From: Onthophagus taurus
Lineage: Eukaryota; Arthropoda; Insecta; Coleoptera; Scarabaeidae
Direction: 5' to 3'
Assembly: GCF_036711975.1 (NCBI RefSeq)
Contig: NC_091972.1
Span: 20,031,001 to 20,095,000 of the forward strand
Length of the DNA: 64,000 nucleotides
In this document: positions 35,095 through 46,118 of the stretch, in pieces
Layout: every line of letters starts with the position of its first letter
Numbering within the stretch: the stretch's first letter is position 1
Made by a program: the position numbers and the translations under genes
Notes under the pieces: generated by a model
The model's database searches: none
What the model was told of the DNA's origin: nothing
Seen by the model: only the letters and a program-made list of their open reading frames with translations

Positions 35095-35576
35095 ATAAAA
35101 GGTAAATTGATAACAATTCAAAACTATAAACTTAGTAGTAACTTTATTTTTATATTTCAGATACATTCTTGTTATCTTTGAATGTGCCATTTGATTTACA
35201 TTTCAACAAAGAATTGGAAGTCTGTGATTGGCCAGATAAAGCAGGATACAATGGTGATGGTGGAGATGACAGTGGAGATAACAGTGGAAGTAACAGCAAC
35301 GAAAGCAATGAAGGGGATGAAAACGATGAAGAAAAATTTGAAGGCGGTGATGACAATGTTGAAGAAGATTCTGGTAGCATCAGCTCTAGTTCTAGCTTCG
35401 AAAGTAACTGTGAAAACGGTCAAGGCAGATGCCTAAATGATCCATGCCCTAAAGTAAATGGTGATTACCGTCATTACTTTGCCCACCCTGAAACCTGTGG
35501 AAAATTCCCTGATGGAGATCATTTCAAAACCAAACTTAATTTTTGCGATTGGCCAACTAATGCAGGATGTGAATAA
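35095..35576 (+). pseudogene. Decayed divergent two-domain copy in the unit of copy 7
   Basis: The splice sites and exon order remain, but the start codon is ATA (35095-35097). The end of the signal peptide and most of domain 1 are deleted, leaving PFDLHFNKELEVCDWPDKAG with Tyr in place of the last cysteine. The linker is shortened. Domain 2 lacks its central block (CGKF joined to PDGDHF). From 35169 to the stop the frame stays open, so a leaderless fragment could still be translated, but I see no reason to call it functional. Confidence 0.85.
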
Positions 35577-35819
35577 CACATTTATTTTCATAAAAATGTT
35601 ATTTAATGAAGCAATAAAATATGATTATGTATTAATAATTAGTTTTTGTTTATAATTGTATCAAATATTCAGCATTAACAGAAAACTCATCTTGCTCTTT
35701 GTTGATATCACTCAAATTGTGCAAGGAAATTGGACTGAGTGTTCAAAAATTGTTTCTTCGGAATCATAATTTTTTTTTTAAATATGTTTAAATTTATTGG
35801 GTATCATAAAAATATAAAC

Positions 35820-36350
35820 TGAACGAAAAGATTCTTAAGCAGGACATTATGATATCACCACATATAAGACAACTCGAGTAGCATAATTTATTTTTAAATT
35901 TCGATGATGAAGATTACAATAGATAGGTGTTCCACATAAATCTCTTTAACTCTGTGATAGAGTTTTTGGAAAGAATTATGCGACAACCTCATGACATGAA
36001 AGAATGATATTGATCTGTATAAATTGTTTAATGAAATCAATCTTTAACTTCAAAGTGATGACTTGATGAAAACTTTAGTAGCCAAGCTGCTCTTACACAA
36101 GAAAAATATCGGCAGATGTCAGTTTCACAATTTCCCTAATTTATCAGCAGCATCCTTCAACAATTACGACTTACTTGTTTACTGCCAACGTTTGGAGAAC
36201 CTCCACAGTGATTTCAATGATGTATTCCAGGACATTTTAAAATTGGTAATACCACGGTGGTATCGGATCCTCTTTCAAATGTCAACACTGCAGGAACAGG
36301 ATCACCCAGCTGGAAGAACAACTTATGGAAGTGACAATAAATAGGTAAAT
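35820..36350 (+). mobile_element. hAT-like transposase relic (SCAND3/ZBED5 type)
   Basis: Broken plus-strand frames read LFNEINL, KLLLHKKNIGRCQFHNFPNL then SAASFNNYDLLVYCQRLENL and HSDFNDVFQDILKL. This is the alpha-helical middle part of hAT-type transposases and their domesticated relatives (SCAND3, ZBED5, GTF2IRD2). The same relic lies at 41436, 47876, 55880 and 58817, always downstream of a decayed plus-strand gene copy, so it travelled as part of the repeat unit. Confidence 0.55.
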
Positions 36351-36759
36351 TTTTATTTACTTATTTAATCAAATTCAAAAATGGCTACCGGTCACGTGGT
36401 GGGCTTGATGGACAGTATTCATTTTCGTAGAAGAGCAACAATCAGATAATCTCTTATCGTACGTAGAATGTTTTAAACAACATTTTCTGTGCTTAATACG
36501 CTTATTAATTTAAGCACAAATTGGATCTTCCTTGGATCTTCTTGGATATGCCATATGAACGGATATGTTATATCTTCACTGCAAAATTATATGGATTGTT
36601 ATGAAACCATTCAATAAAAGTTATGGCTTCAACCTATGTTTTTTTACAACCTACTAACGCCCTTAGACATGCTTATAAACAAAAACAAATTATTAATACA
36701 TAATCATATTTTATTTAATTTATATTTCTTTAAATAACATTTTTATGAAAATATATATA

Positions 36760-37435
36760 TTATTCACATCCTGCATCAGCTGGCCAATCGCAAACATTAA
36801 GTTTGGTGTTGAAATGAAGTCCATCTGGGCATGGCATATCATAGGCAACTCCCCAGTCACATTGGCAGAATCTACCACAGGTTTCAGGGTGGGCAAAGTA
36901 ATGAGGGAATTCACCGTTTTCTTTTGGGCATGGATCACTTGGGCATCTTCCTTGACCGTTTCCATCGCCACTCTCGTCACTTTCGGAGCTAGAACTAGAG
37001 CTGGAGCTACCGGAATCTTCTTCAACATTGTCATCTCCTCCTTCAACTACTTCTTCATCGTCATCCCCTTCATCGCTTTCGCTACTGCTACTGCTGCTGC
37101 TACTTCCACCGTCATCTCCACCATCACCGTTGCATCCAGCTTTATCGGGCCAATCACAGACTTCCAATTCTTTGTTGAAATGTAAATCAGATGGGCAATC
37201 GAATTTGACGGGTTTTCCCCAATCGCATTTGTAGAAGACGGTGCAATCGTTATCATCTACCAAGAAATCAACTTTCTCCGGGTTCATTGTGTCAGGGCAT
37301 TCGCCAACTGGGTCGGCTTTGGCATATTGGAAAGCCAATACAAAGGTGGCACATAACAAGAAAGTAACTAAAATATAGAAAATAAAGTTTTAGCCACGTC
37401 TATTAAATTAATATCGTTATAAAGTTACCTTTCAT
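36760..37435 (-). CDS. Two-domain chitin-binding protein (CBM14), copy 8
   Basis: Exons 37429-37435 and 36760-37367 with a 61-bp intron give 204 aa. It has DTMNPEK and DDNDC in domain 1 like copy 7. The linker (82-143) has SGSSSSSSSS before ESDESGDGNGQGRC. Domain 2 (144-203) has CPSDPC rather than CPNDPC and NGEFPHYF. Promoter, upstream mariner and divergent decayed partner are all shared with copy 7, its nearest relative by position. The frame is intact. Confidence 0.91.
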
Positions 37436-37500
37436 TTTGATGCTTAACCAAATTGCTGTAATCGAACAATTCGAATAATAATTGAGGAAGGTACTACCTG

Positions 37501-37508
37501 ATTTTATA
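37501..37508 (-). promoter_or_regulatory. TATA box of copy 8
   Basis: TATAAAATCAGGTAGTACC lies 66 bp upstream of the ATG. Confidence 0.6.
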
Positions 37509-37802
37509 GCAATGTTAACCGCAAAAAAATCGTAGATAACTATTTTGATAATTGCCAATTAATTAGTGTTGATAGGTACAGATATTAATCTTTACTATCA
37601 ATCCACTAGTTACATACATATTGAGTATAAAAAATAGGAATTTGTGTTACAGGAAATAATAGAATCAATGAAATTTTCTAATATTAATTAATAATTCCAA
37701 TAATAGTGATTAATGATGATAAGATTTCAATGTCAAAATAAATTTTCTAAAGAGTTCTTTGTTCCCATTCGATTAAAATTAATTAAACAAACTAAATGTG
37801 TA

Positions 37803-38962
37803 TAGGCGTCCGTAAAGTAGCGGATATAGGCGATAAAATCAATATAAACGGTTTATGGAAAAATTCCTAAAACGCGTCTGAAGATTTAAATTTTTTAAAC
37901 ATTTTTAAACAATTTCCGAATTGTCAAAAACTGATTTAGTATAGCTTATCGAAGTTTAGTGGTACGCATCGTGTTGGAATTGAGTTGGGTCAACATGATC
38001 GAGATGAGGCCGTTATGAAAGGAATGATATCATTTTGAAAAAATGTAAACATCGCTCTTCAGTTAAGGTTTCTTAAAAAGGTAAGAACCCAGAACCTTAT
38101 CCCGTACTATTTCGCTCTAAAATTGATTTTTTGCGGATATTTGATTTGCGACTTTCTTGTCCAATGTGGATTTTGGGTAGCCCAATACCGACAATTTTGT
38201 CTATTTACTTGTACAAAGTCTCCATCGTCGTTGCAAAATTGTTGTTGTAGAAACTACGACTCATTGCTCGTGAATGAGATTTACGTTATAGGTATGATAT
38301 TTTGGGTTTTTTTTAAAAATTTTGTGAACCGTTAATAATGAGGGTAACATGGTAACATGAGGGTTTTTTCTGCCCAGCGAAAACTACGTTTTATTGAACC
38401 TTTCCTGAAACATTTGGTCGGCCAGACTTCGAGCAATCTTTTTGATGCCCATCCTTTTTAAATTTAGCCACAATTTAGCCACAGCTAGGCTTACCATACT
38501 TTGAATAATGAGTTGGCGATTAGGATCTTGCATTAAAGAGGTCAACTACATACTAAATCAGTTTTTAACACATAAGAAATTGTTTAAAATAATTGGTTAC
38601 CATAGTTTCTCATGGCTACTGTTATTTTTACTATGTCAATCAAATTTGTAGTAGTTAAACTTTAAAATAATTTTTCTCGAAAATATTCTTATGTAACCAG
38701 TAACCAATATTAATATTGACTGTACTTGATTCAGAAGAAGACCCTCTTTCATATTCCGTAATAAAAATGGGCGATTGTCATTTGAAACAAATATCGCAGA
38801 CGTCATAAGATCTAATCATTCATTTAAGAATGGCGGAAAAAATTTAAAATTCTACACCAAAAAATTGCAGAAAATTTAAATCTTCCGACACGTTTTAGGC
38901 ATTTTTACATAAACATTTATAATGATTTTATCGCCTATATACGCTACTTTACGGACACACTG
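37803..38962 (-). mobile_element. mariner-like transposon in the unit of copy 8
   Basis: This is about 1160 bp between TA dinucleotides at 37801-37802 and 38963-38964. It occupies the same site as the element at 33750-35001 and is a shared insertion, since both neighbouring flanks align. It has lost the FSDQ segment and carries other indels. Confidence 0.8.
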
Positions 38963-39035
38963 TATAACGTTTTGCATAAAATACGATATATAGAATTGTT
39001 CTATCATAGCAATTTGGCTAACAGTAAATATCAAA

Positions 39036-39603
39036 ATGAAAGGTAAGTTGATTACAATTCAAAATAATAAACTTAGCTGTAACTTTATTTTTTATATTTT
39101 AGTTACTTTCTTGTTATGTGTCATCTTTGTCTAATACATTACTATATGCCAAAGCCGACCTAATTGATGATTGCCCTGAGGACATGAAGATTACACCGTC
39201 TTTTACATATGCGATTGGCGAAATCCCGTCAATTTCGATTACCCACCTGATTTATATTTCAACAAAGAATTGGAAGTCTGTGATTGACCAGATAAAGCAG
39301 GATGTAGTGGAAGTGGAAGTAGCAGCAGCGCCAGCAATAAATGGGATGAAGACGATAAAGAAAAATTTAAAGGCGGTGATGACAATGTTGAAGAAGATTC
39401 TGGTAGTTCCAGTTCTAGTTCTAACTTTGAAAGTAACTATGAAAATGGCCTAGACAAATGCCTAAATGATCCATGCCCTAAAGTAAATGGTGATTTCCGT
39501 CATTATTTTGCCCACCCCGAAACCTGTGGAAGATTCCCAGATGGAGATCATTTCAAAACCAAACTTAAGTTTTCGATTGGCCAGCTAATGCAGGATGTGA
39601 ATA
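39036..39603 (+). pseudogene. Decayed divergent two-domain copy in the unit of copy 8
   Basis: Exon 1 (39036-39042, ATG intact) and the GT-AG intron are preserved. Exon 2 starting at 39103 reads TFLLCVIFV and then a stop. Further on, domain 1 has lost cysteines and frame, the Ser run is reduced, and domain 2 lacks its central block as in the copy at 35095. The shared domain-2 deletion shows that the two decayed before the unit was duplicated. The last 34 bp are repeated at 46010-46043. Confidence 0.85.
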
Positions 39604-39678
39604 ATACATTTATTTTCATAAAAATGTTATTTAATGAAGCAATAAAACATGATTATGTATTAATAATTGGATTCTTAA

Positions 39679-41421
39679 CCCTTGGGTAGACGCGACTCAA
39701 TTTTTATATTATACATACTTTGAATTATAAATTAAATTGTTTTACAGCAAGTTGGTTTATTAAAGTATTTTAAACCTGAAAATATTAGGGTATAAAAAGG
39801 CAACTAATATTTACCTTGAATCAAAGTTAACATTTAATAATTTGTAAAACACATGGGTACGAACACATTTGTTGTATATCTTTATTTTATTTCGAAAACG
39901 TTATTTGAATTCATTATCCACGTCTCTTTCACTACTACCTTCAAGACAATTTTAACAAATTGATTTAACGTGTTTTTTCAAACATATATAGCTATTACAC
40001 TTTTCGCATGTAAAGGTTGTTCTGGCGTCCTTCTTCGATTCTATGTAACAAGCTTCGCATCGTTTCCTTTTGACAGATCTTCGACTTGTTCTAAGTTGAT
40101 TGTTGTCGTCTGGTATTACTGGTTTATGCTTTGCTAGCATGGTTTTCAGTTCATTTGGCAATGACTGAATAAGCGATCTCCTCGTCAATTGTTCTGAAAC
40201 TAAACTGAGAGATCATTTTTTTAGATAGTCTCGTCTTGAAATATATTTGTTGCCATTGCCCAAAAAAATAATTCTAGCATTTATTGCTGCTACATCCAAT
40301 AAATGATAAAAGATGACCATCGGCCATCGCCTTGTTGCTCTAGCAACGTTGTACGTAGCGCACACTACATCCACTCCAGGTTTTGTACTATTATAGTATT
40401 CGATAATTTCCGGTTTGCGTTGTCTATTAGTTGCCACTTCATTGCTTGACGTATGCGAGCTGGATAGCAGTACAACAGTCTTACCCTTCTTTGGCACGTA
40501 GGAGACAAGGGTTTCGTTTCTTGTGTAACCGAAAATGCTGTCATACTGTACTCTACGTTTTGGCAAAGTAAAACTTTGTGGTAATTTTCTCTTGTTTTTT
40601 CGGGCAGTTCCAACGTATGATATTTTCTTCTTTTCCAAAGCTTTTACAAGTTTCAAACTTGTAAACTAATTGTCTGCGGTAATGTTTCTTCCGCTTCCAT
40701 AAATTGGCTCTGAAATTCGCATGACAATATCTTCCGCAGAATTACTTTTTTTGTAAGGTCTGTCAGGTTGTTGGCCGCAATAGATCTCCATGTTGGCAGT
40801 ATAGAAAAGCTTTGCGTCAGCAAGACAAAAGATTTTTATACCATATTTTGTTGGCTTTGACGGTATATACTGCCTGAAACCACAACGACCACGAAATGCT
40901 GGAAGCATCTCATTAATAGTGACGTTTTCGCCTAAATTGTAATGTAATTTGCAGTTCTCAATAAATAAAACAAATATTTCACCATTCATGGGATTCCCAT
41001 CGGATACGTGCATAAATGCAACACAAAAACGGATCAATATATTTTATTCTTATTTTTATATAAAATTGATACTTATTAGAAATACACAACTAAACAATTT
41101 ATTAACACGTAAATAAAAAGAAGATATCTAAACAATAAAACTACCGAATATATGCGTGAACTACCGGATCAACGTTCGCCGAAAAGAGGAGACGTAAATA
41201 CACGCGCTGGGATTTTCAGTCCCAAATCATGTACGCGCAGCATTGTTTGAGTGTTTACAACGTAATAAAACTGAGCCTTCGTTTGAAACTCATGTAAAGG
41301 GTTCCTAAAATATCATTTTGAGATCTCAAAAATCCACAGTGCCGTAGTTGTAATAGTTTTTACGTAATTACAGAAATGATAAGGCATGGGGCTGCCAGTC
41401 CCATACGCGTCTATTCAAGGG
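39679..41421 (-). mobile_element. piggyBac-family transposon, first copy
   Basis: The element is 1743 bp flanked by TTAA at 39675-39678 and 41422-41425, with inverted ends CCCTTGGGTAGACGCG and CCCTTGAATAGACGCG. Minus-strand frames give RGRCGFRQYIPSKPTKYGIK with LADAKL (first Asp region), NITADN then a TAG where piggyBac has Trp, then FTSLKLVKALEKKK (second Asp region). NSTKPGVDVV follows (third Asp region), then a cysteine-rich tail CEACYIESKK/CEKCNSYICLKK. The N-terminal third is missing. It is an internally reduced, non-autonomous copy. Confidence 0.9.
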
Positions 41422-41435
41422 TTAAACAGTAAATT

Positions 41436-41930
41436 ATGATATCACCACAAATAAGACAACTCGAGTAGAATAGTTTACTTTTAAATTTCGATGATGAAGA
41501 TTACAACAGACAGGTATTTCACACAAATTTCTAACTCTGTGATAGAGTTTTTGGAAAGAATTACACGACAACCTAATCACATGAAAGAATGATTTTGACC
41601 TGTATAAATTATTTAATGAAATCAATCTTCCACTTCAAAGTGACGAATTGATGAAAAAAAATGTTATAGCTATTTTAGTAGCCAAACTGCTCTTACACTA
41701 GAAAAATTTCCCTAACTTATCAGCAACACCCTTCAATTAATTACGACTTGCTTGTTTACTACCAACGTTTGGAGAACCTCCACAGTGGTTTCAAAGATCG
41801 ATTGCAGGACATTTTAAAGTTGGTAATACCACGGTGGTATTGGATCCTTTTTCAGATGTCAACACTGCAGGAGCAGGATCACCTAGCTGGAAGAACAACT
41901 TATAGAAGTGACAATAAATAAGTAAATTTT
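41436..41930 (+). mobile_element. hAT-like relic, second unit
   Basis: This is homologous to 35820-36350, displaced by the piggyBac insertion, with further small deletions around the NIGRC segment. Confidence 0.5.
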
Positions 41931-42392
41931 TATTTACTTATTTAATCAAATTCAAAAATGGCTACCGGTCACGTGGTGGGCTTGATAGACAGTATTCATT
42001 TTCGTAGAAGAGCAACAATCAGATAATCTCTTATCGTACATAGAATGTTAACGAAGTTAAGAGACTATTAAGTTTAACATTCTAGTTTTAAACAACATAT
42101 TCTGCGCTTAATACTCTTATTAATTTAAGCACAAATATGAACGGATATGTTATATCTTCACTGCAAAATTATATGGATTGTTATGAAACCATTCAATAAA
42201 AGTTATGGCAGTTAGAAATTTACTTAATTATTTTTATATATATAAACCAGTATATATGGCTACAACCTATGTTTTTTTACAACCTACTAACGCCCTTAGA
42301 CATGGTTATAAACAAAGACAAATTATTAATACATAATCATGTTTTATTTAATTTATATTTCTTTAAATAACATTTTTATGAAAATAAATATA

Positions 42393-43068
42393 TTATTCAC
42401 ATCCTGCATCAGCTGGCCAATCGCAAACATTAAGTTTGGTGTTGAAATGAAGTCCATCTGGGCATGGCATATCATAGGCAACTCCCCAGTCGCATTGGCA
42501 GAATCTACCACAGGTTTCAGGGTGGGCAAAGTAATGAGGGAAATCACCATTTTCTTTTGGGCATGGATCATTTGGGCATTTGCCTTGACCGTTTCCATCG
42601 CCACTTTCGTCACTTTCGGAGCTAGAACTAGAGCTGGAGCTACCGGAATCTTCTTCAACATTGTCATCTCCTCCTTCAACTACTTCTTCATCGTCATCCC
42701 CTTCATCGCTTTCGCTACTGCTACTGCTGCTGCTACTTCCACCGTCATCTCCACCATCACCGTTGCATCCAGCTTTATCGGGCCAATCACAGACTTCCAA
42801 TTCTTTGTTGAAATGTAAATCAGATGGGCAATCGAATTTGACGGGTTTTCCCCAATCGCATTTGTAGAAGACGGTGCAATCTTTATCATCTACCAAGAAA
42901 TCAACTTTTTCCGGGTTCATGTCGTCGGGGCATTCACCAACTGGGTCGGCCTTGGCATATTGGAAAGCCAATACAAAGGTGGCACATAACAAGAATGTAA
43001 CTAAAATATAGAAAATAAAGTTTTAGTCAAGTCTATTAAATTAAAATCATTATAATGTTACCTTTCAT
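42393..43068 (-). CDS. Two-domain chitin-binding protein (CBM14), copy 9
   Basis: Exons 43062-43068 and 42393-43000 with a 61-bp intron give 204 aa. Domain 1 has DDMNPEK and DDKDC. The linker (82-143) reads DDDEEVVEGG, then SGSSSSSSSS, and ends GQGKC. Domain 2 (144-203) has FNTKLNV. The gene lies inside the 6440-bp duplication, so copy 10 encodes the same protein. The frame is intact; promoter type two. Confidence 0.92.
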
Positions 43069-43133
43069 TTTGATGTTTAACCAAATTGCTGTAATCGAAT
43101 AATTCGAATAATAATTGAGGAAGGTACTACCTG

Positions 43134-43141
43134 ATTTTATA
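43134..43141 (-). promoter_or_regulatory. TATA box of copy 9
   Basis: TATAAAATCAGGTAGTACC lies 66 bp upstream of the ATG; the same box for copy 10 is at 49574-49581. Confidence 0.6.
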
Positions 43142-43514
43142 GCAATGTTAAACGCAAAAAAACGTAGATAACAATTATGATAATTGCCAATTAATTAGTG
43201 TTAATAAGGGTAGATATTTATCTTTACTATCAATCGAATACTCAAATACTAATGAAGTGTCAAAAATATGAATATAAGTTATAGGAAATAATAGAATCAA
43301 TGAAATTCTTTAATATTAATTAATAATTTCAAAAACAATGAATACTATGATAAGATTACAATATCAATATTAATTTTCTAAAGAGCTCTTTGTTCCCATT
43401 CATTTAAAATTATTTAAAAAACTAAATGTAGATAATGTATTGTAAAATTGTAAATCATTAATCGAATTGTTCTAAGTGTTCTAACATAGCAATTACTCAA
43501 CAGTAAATATCAAA

Positions 43515-43651
43515 ATGAAGGGAAGTTCATAAAAATTTCAATATAATAAACTTAGTCATAACTTAATTCTTTATATTGTAGTTACGTTCTTGTTATGTTC
43601 TCCGTTCTTCGTGTGGCGACTTTGAAAGGTTTATTACATTACTAAATAAAA
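43515..43651 (+). pseudogene. 5' piece of a divergent two-domain copy, cut by a LINE
   Basis: ATG AAG (43515-43520) replaces ATG AAA G and the splice donor has become GGAAGT. After a normal acceptor at 43580-43581 exon 2 reads TTACGTTCTTGTTATG, then diverges. At 43652 LINE sequence begins. The 11-bp string ACTAAATAAAA at 43641-43651 recurs at 54499-54509, where the rest of the gene resumes. Confidence 0.75.
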
Positions 43652-43836
43652 CTTAATTATGGGATGGGGTGGTAGTCACCGGTAGTGATTTCAATGTTCA
43701 CTTTCACAAAAATAACAAGAAAGCCAACATGCTCTGTGACTTATGCGAGTCTTTTGATTTGACAAGAATGATATTTTCTCTTACTCGCAAAAATTGTTGC
43801 CTTGATAATATATTTACCAATATTCCTTCTAATCTA

Positions 43837-45374
43837 CAGGGTGTTCCATCTCAGACGAGCCACCCCGTATATTTCTTATCCCATAGTGATTAGAAAAGTT
43901 TCCCGAAACCCTTCGCATGATTTTGTTTGGGGGACATCTTTTGACGCCATTTGAGGCTTGAACGAGCAACCCCCTAAGAGGGGGTGCTTCAACCCCTCAA
44001 AATTGAATAGGGGAGAGGGGTTGAGTGATACTTCATTTGAAAGGTCTTGGAAGCCTCTTTACAACGGTGTATGAAAAACGTAAATTTGATGAACCGTTTT
44101 CACCAAAAATCAATTATTTAGCTCAAATGAGCAACCTTGAATATTTTGGTTATAAATAAAAACAATTGTTTTATCATGTTGTTTTATTTATCACAATCAA
44201 AAAATCAAATCTGCGGTTTTAAATCAAATGTTCAAATTGTCCTCCATTGACTTCCATACAATAATACAATCTTGACTGAAAACCGTCTCTAACATGGTTC
44301 AGCATAATTGGAGTTATGTGACGACACTCATTTACAATTCGTTGGCGTAGTTCGTCCTAATTTTTAGGCTGAGTCACAAAAATCTTGGACTTAAGATGTC
44401 CCCCCAAGAAGAAGTCCAGATGGTTCAGGTCAGGAGAACGGGCAGGCCACTCTATAGGACCTCTTCTTCCAATCCAACGACTGGGGTATTGCAAATTGAG
44501 GTATTGGCGAAGTGGTGCGGCGTAGTGAGGGGGAGCTCCGTCTTGTTGGAAATGCAATTGTTGTTCAAGTAGTAGAGGATCGTTTTCTAATTTTTCTGTT
44601 ATTAACGGATCAATTACATTTTCCAGCATTTCAAGATAAATTTCGCCATTTAAATTACCAGGAATAAACAGAGGTCCAATTATGTGGTCTCCCAAAATTC
44701 CTACCCAAACGTTTAGCTTTTCCGGATGTTGAGTGTGAGCTTCTCGAAATACATGAGGATTTGTATCGCTCCAAATTCTACAGTTATGCCGGTTAACCTC
44801 TCCATTAAGTGAAAAAGTGCATTCGTCAGAAAAGCAAACGTACAAGAAATTTGGGTTATTGTTGATACGCTCGGCCATAATTTCGCAAAACTCTTGCCTT
44901 CGATCCAAATCATCATCATTTAATTCTTGAATTAATTTAATTTTGTACGGATGGAACTTGTGTTTATGTAAAATTCTGAAAACGTTAGATTAGCTAATAC
45001 CGGAAGCTGCAGAAAGTTGTCGTACAGATTGCGTGTTTGGCATAAGTTGGACATGTCCCAAGACCGCCACCGCTGCTCCTTCATAATTCACAATTCCAAT
45101 GGGTGCCCTTTTTTTATCCATTACTGAACCCGTCTCAACAAATTTTGAAATCAATTTCATTACGTACTTATGGCGAAAACTACGTTCAGGATGGTTTTGG
45201 TTAAATATCCTTGCAGTCGCTCGGGCACAATTTTGATTTTGTTAATAGAGGCTAACCAGCTCAACACGTTCTTGCAATGTGTACACCATAATTATTTTTA
45301 AAATTTTAAACAAATCAGCAAAGTAGTAACTCAACAGATTGATTTAAACGTATTATAACCAGATAAACACCCTC
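43837..45374 (-). mobile_element. mariner-like transposon (DD41D spacing) nested in the LINE, first copy
   Basis: The element is about 1.54 kb between TA dinucleotides, with short imperfect ends (CAGGGTGTTCC and GAGGGTGTTTA). The transposase (about 355 codons, minus strand 45291 to about 44225) starts MVYTLQERVELVSLY. It contains FSDECTFSLNGEVNRHNC, QQDGAPPHY and ARSPDLNHLDFF, and ends near YYCMEVNGGQFEHLI. The second and third catalytic acids are 41 residues apart. I see three in-frame stops, one at a position usually Trp (KN*DELRQRI). It is otherwise well preserved, so it is a fairly young dead element. Confidence 0.82.
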
Positions 45375-45559
45375 TAAGAACAAACAATGAAGGCAACATA
45401 CGAAATGTTTTGATTTTTTTTTTTATTTTTTAGTCTGAGAGAATTTATTATTGTATGGAAGTCAATGGAGGATAATTTATATACTACTAAAGTCATTGAT
45501 CCTGTGTTGTCCGATCATCAGGCTGTCCTTTATATACTATGCTATGCTGTAATAGTATA

Positions 45560-46008
45560 TTAAAAAACAAGTTTCGTAAGACACGAGTTTTTTAATGAAT
45601 GAGTTTTAAGTCTTATGAAACGTGTTTTTTATGCTATTTTTTGTAATTCGCGTTTTCATAATTTTTTTTTAACAAAAATAAAATAAATTTTGACAACGTA
45701 GGGAAATAGGTATGCAGCAGTTGGTAACACCGTAACACTTGAAAATAGAAATTTGAATTGACAATTAGAAACTGTCAAAACACAAAATGTATTCACCTGA
45801 AAAAAATGTTTCATGTACACCTGCCAAAATAAGAGAAATTGCTCAGTGTTCAATGTCCTCATCATTGTGGATCTTGTATTCGATGCTAAGAATGACCCAA
45901 TGTCACTAACTTGAACTGCTTCCATAAAATGTTACTAAAATCTCATTACAGCATCGGATGCTGTAAGGAGTCTCATTACAGCACTCGTTTGAGTACTGTT
46001 AGAGCTTT
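45560..46008. repeat. Fold-back insertion in the LINE, truncated first copy
   Basis: An inverted pair (AAGTTTCGTAAGACACGAG against GTCTTATGAAACGTG) lies near 45571-45630. The outer arm TTTTTTGTAATTCGCG near 45637-45653 has its partner only in the second copy (about 52457-52475). Confidence 0.5.
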
Positions 46009-46118
46009 TTTTTCGATTGGCCAGCTAATGCAGGATGTGAATAATACATTTATTTTCATAAAAATGTTATTTAATGAAGCAATAAAACATGATTATGTAT
46101 TAATAATTGGATTCTTAA

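Larger units (their letters stand above)
39570..46008. repeat. Large tandem duplication, first copy (period 6440 bp)
   Basis: The block from the 3' end of the decayed gene to the interior of a LINE is repeated directly at 46010-52448. Every segment I compared, and every translated frame, is identical at an offset of exactly 6440. At the junction (46001-46020) AGAGCTTT from the right end abuts TTTTCGATTGG from the left end, with only a TTT microhomology. Confidence 0.92.
43652..46008 (+). mobile_element. LINE, 5' part (endonuclease domain), first copy
   Basis: The frame at 43669-43835 reads SDFNVHFHKNNKKANMLCDL and NCCLDNIFTNIPSNL, the core of an APE-type endonuclease. Its last motif DPVLSDHQAVLY follows only at about 45500, after a nested mariner. 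The fragment is cut at 46008 by the duplication junction; the second copy continues into the RT. Confidence 0.8.

Noticed and set aside
43669-43893. Treating the open frame as a small host gene
   Set aside because: It is the endonuclease part of a LINE, and its last codons already lie in the nested mariner.
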